Shown here one piece after another: positions 5,798-7,732 of a stretch of DNA of 7,732 bases (position 1 is the stretch's first letter; each line of letters begins with the position of its first letter). A program made the position numbers and the translations under genes. The stretch lies in NCBI GenBank assembly GCA_002414205.1, contig DHYQ01000060.1, forward strand, positions 19,948 through 27,679. The letters run 5' to 3'. The notes under the pieces were generated by a model. That model did not search any database, was not told the origin of the DNA, and saw only the letters and a list, made by a program, of their open reading frames with translations. The DNA is from Gallionellaceae bacterium UBA5126 (GTDB taxonomy: Bacteria > Pseudomonadota > Gammaproteobacteria > Burkholderiales > Gallionellaceae).

Positions 5798-6364
5798 CTA
5801 TTGCTGCCCCCGCTCAAACCACTCGTGATTCATCCCCAACGCTTCCCATCCGGCATGCCCCAGTTTATTGAGGGTGTCGATGTTGACGTCGGGGATGTGG
5901 TCGGCGTCGGGGAAGGCGGCGACGGCGCGATCCACGCTGTCTTCGCGTAACAGATGCAGGGTGGGGTAGGGCGAGCGGTTGGTGTAATTTTCAATATCGT
6001 CCGGCTCGGTACCGGCAAACTGGTAGTGCGGATGCAGGCTGGCGACCTGGAAGGCGTCGTCAAATTCCGGCTCGGCAGTCGCCAAATCCACCGTGTCCAG
6101 AAAGTCGTTGTAATCGAGGAAGTCATTCAACACCCAGGGGTGGATCAGCAGGGTGGTATCCAGCACTTCGGCGTCGGTGTCCTGCAAATGGCGCAATTCA
6201 TCCAGCAATTCGCCCAGCAAGTCTTCCGGGCGGGTGGCGTGGCTGACCACATAGCGGACTTGATTTTTGACATAGACCGCCTTGGCGAACGGGCAAAGGT
6301 TGAGGCCAATCACGGCCTTTTCCAGCCAGTCACGGGTGGCTGCGATGATGTTGTCGTCGTTCAT
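5798..6364 (-). CDS. DUF1415 family protein
   Basis: This 188-residue soluble protein matches DUF1415 as I recall the family: an N-terminal IIAATRDWLEKAVIGLNLCPFA block with an invariant-looking C24 in NLCPFA, then LLIHPWVLNDFLDYNDFLD (72-90), ASLHPHYQFAGT (108-119) and NYTNRSPYPTLHLLRE (126-141), ending LGHAGWEALG. The biochemical role of the family is unknown to me. The conserved Cys, His and Arg residues hint at a ligand or active site, but that is inference. I chose the ATG at 6362-6364 (MNDDNIIAAT) because homologues begin here; an in-frame ATG at 6386-6388 would add eight residues. The same frame stays open across the promoter and the antisense of purB up to 7669, which is a composition artefact and not part of this protein. 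It is divergent from purB. Confidence 0.88.
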   Translation of the reverse strand: MNDDNIIAATRDWLEKAVIGLNLCPFAKAVYVKNQVRYVVSHATRPEDLLGELLDELRHLQDTDAEVLDTTLLIHPWVLNDFLDYNDFLDTVDLATAEPEFDDAFQVASLHPHYQFAGTEPDDIENYTNRSPYPTLHLLREDSVDRAVAAFPDADHIPDVNIDTLNKLGHAGWEALGMNHEWFERGQQ

Positions 6365-6451
6365 GAGGGGATCTTTCTGAGAGGGCATGGTGGGTAAGGT
6401 TGGCAAAGCAATCGACCATGGAACAACGGCTTTGGCGCAGATTCGGCGGGC

Positions 6452-6457
6452 AGTATA
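6452..6457 (-). promoter_or_regulatory. Candidate -10 box for the DUF1415 gene
   Basis: On the minus strand the hexamer is TATACT, five of six matches to TATAAT. Transcription from near 6445 would give a leader of about 80 nt to the ATG at 6364. There is no obvious -35 17 bases upstream, so support is modest. Confidence 0.35.
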
Positions 6458-6661
6458 ACGGCAAAGGCGCGGGCGGGTGGGTGCTGGAGCAGCCCAATCC
6501 GCGCGTCGGTGCTGATTTTGGCTCGCAATGTCGGCGCAGTTGGGCGGTGGTGCGACGGGTTGCCGCTTGAGGTTGGGGGAGGCGAGCGGTGTCTGGTGGA
6601 GGCATACCGCTGGTTTGCGGGTGATATTGCGTTCCTTCCCCAGCCCCGCCGCCAAATCGCG

Positions 6662-6667
6662 TAAAAT
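6662..6667 (+). promoter_or_regulatory. Candidate -10 box for purB
   Basis: TAAAAT, in the context GCGTAAAATGCGCGCC, matches five of six -10 positions and would start transcription near 6673-6675, about 25 nt before the purB ATG. A TTGCGT at 6627-6632 is too far away to serve as its -35. Confidence 0.4.
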
Positions 6668-6679
6668 GCGCGCCTTTGA

Positions 6680-7732
<1,053 letters not shown>

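Noticed and set aside
6418..6570. 50-codon plus-strand ORF starting MEQRLWRRFGG
   Set aside because: It has no ribosome binding site or family resemblance and lies antisense to the probable DUF1415 promoter.

Overview
This is a 7.7 kb stretch of ordinary-looking chromosome from a moderately GC-rich Gram-negative bacterium. A betaproteobacterium, perhaps Neisseriales- or Nitrosomonadales-like, is my best guess. The clues are an LplT lysophospholipid flipper divergent from a biosynthetic-type alanine racemase, a ThrC of the long proteobacterial type, a DUF1415 protein, an enterobacterial-type PurB, and scattered short palindromic intergenic repeats. I assign the taxon by recalled family resemblance only.

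Layout from left to right. Positions 1-96 hold two inverted arms of a TGAGCTTRTCGA-type palindromic repeat. Positions 103-1231 (minus) encode a response-regulator receiver fused to a class III adenylate cyclase. Its last ~53 codons are split off by an apparent single-base frameshift near 262. It lies 11 bp downstream of lplT (1243-2481, minus), so the two probably form one transcription unit. A short promoter region (2482-2586) separates lplT from the divergent alr (2587-3648, plus). Positions 3649-3822 carry a pair of inverted REP-like repeats and a strong bidirectional terminator shared with the convergent thrC (3823-5229, minus). A ~218 bp gap leads to a small orphan membrane protein (5448-5783, plus), which converges on a DUF1415 gene (5798-6364, minus). 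A gene-poor gap of 333 bp then leads to purB (6698 to the window end, plus), which is cut off by the window edge after 345 codons.

The genes are mainly housekeeping: D-alanine for peptidoglycan (alr), lysophospholipid recycling in the inner membrane (lplT), threonine synthesis (thrC) and purine synthesis (purB). The receiver-cyclase is the only obvious signalling gene; being co-transcribed with lplT may tie cAMP signalling to envelope physiology, but that is inference. I see no CRISPR array, insertion sequence, tRNA, rRNA, toxin-antitoxin pair or defence system, and no convincing new multi-gene system. The points most worth checking are the frameshifted cyclase C-terminus, the lplT-cyclase pairing, the orphan membrane protein with lower GC, and the paired repeats next to the alr/thrC terminator.
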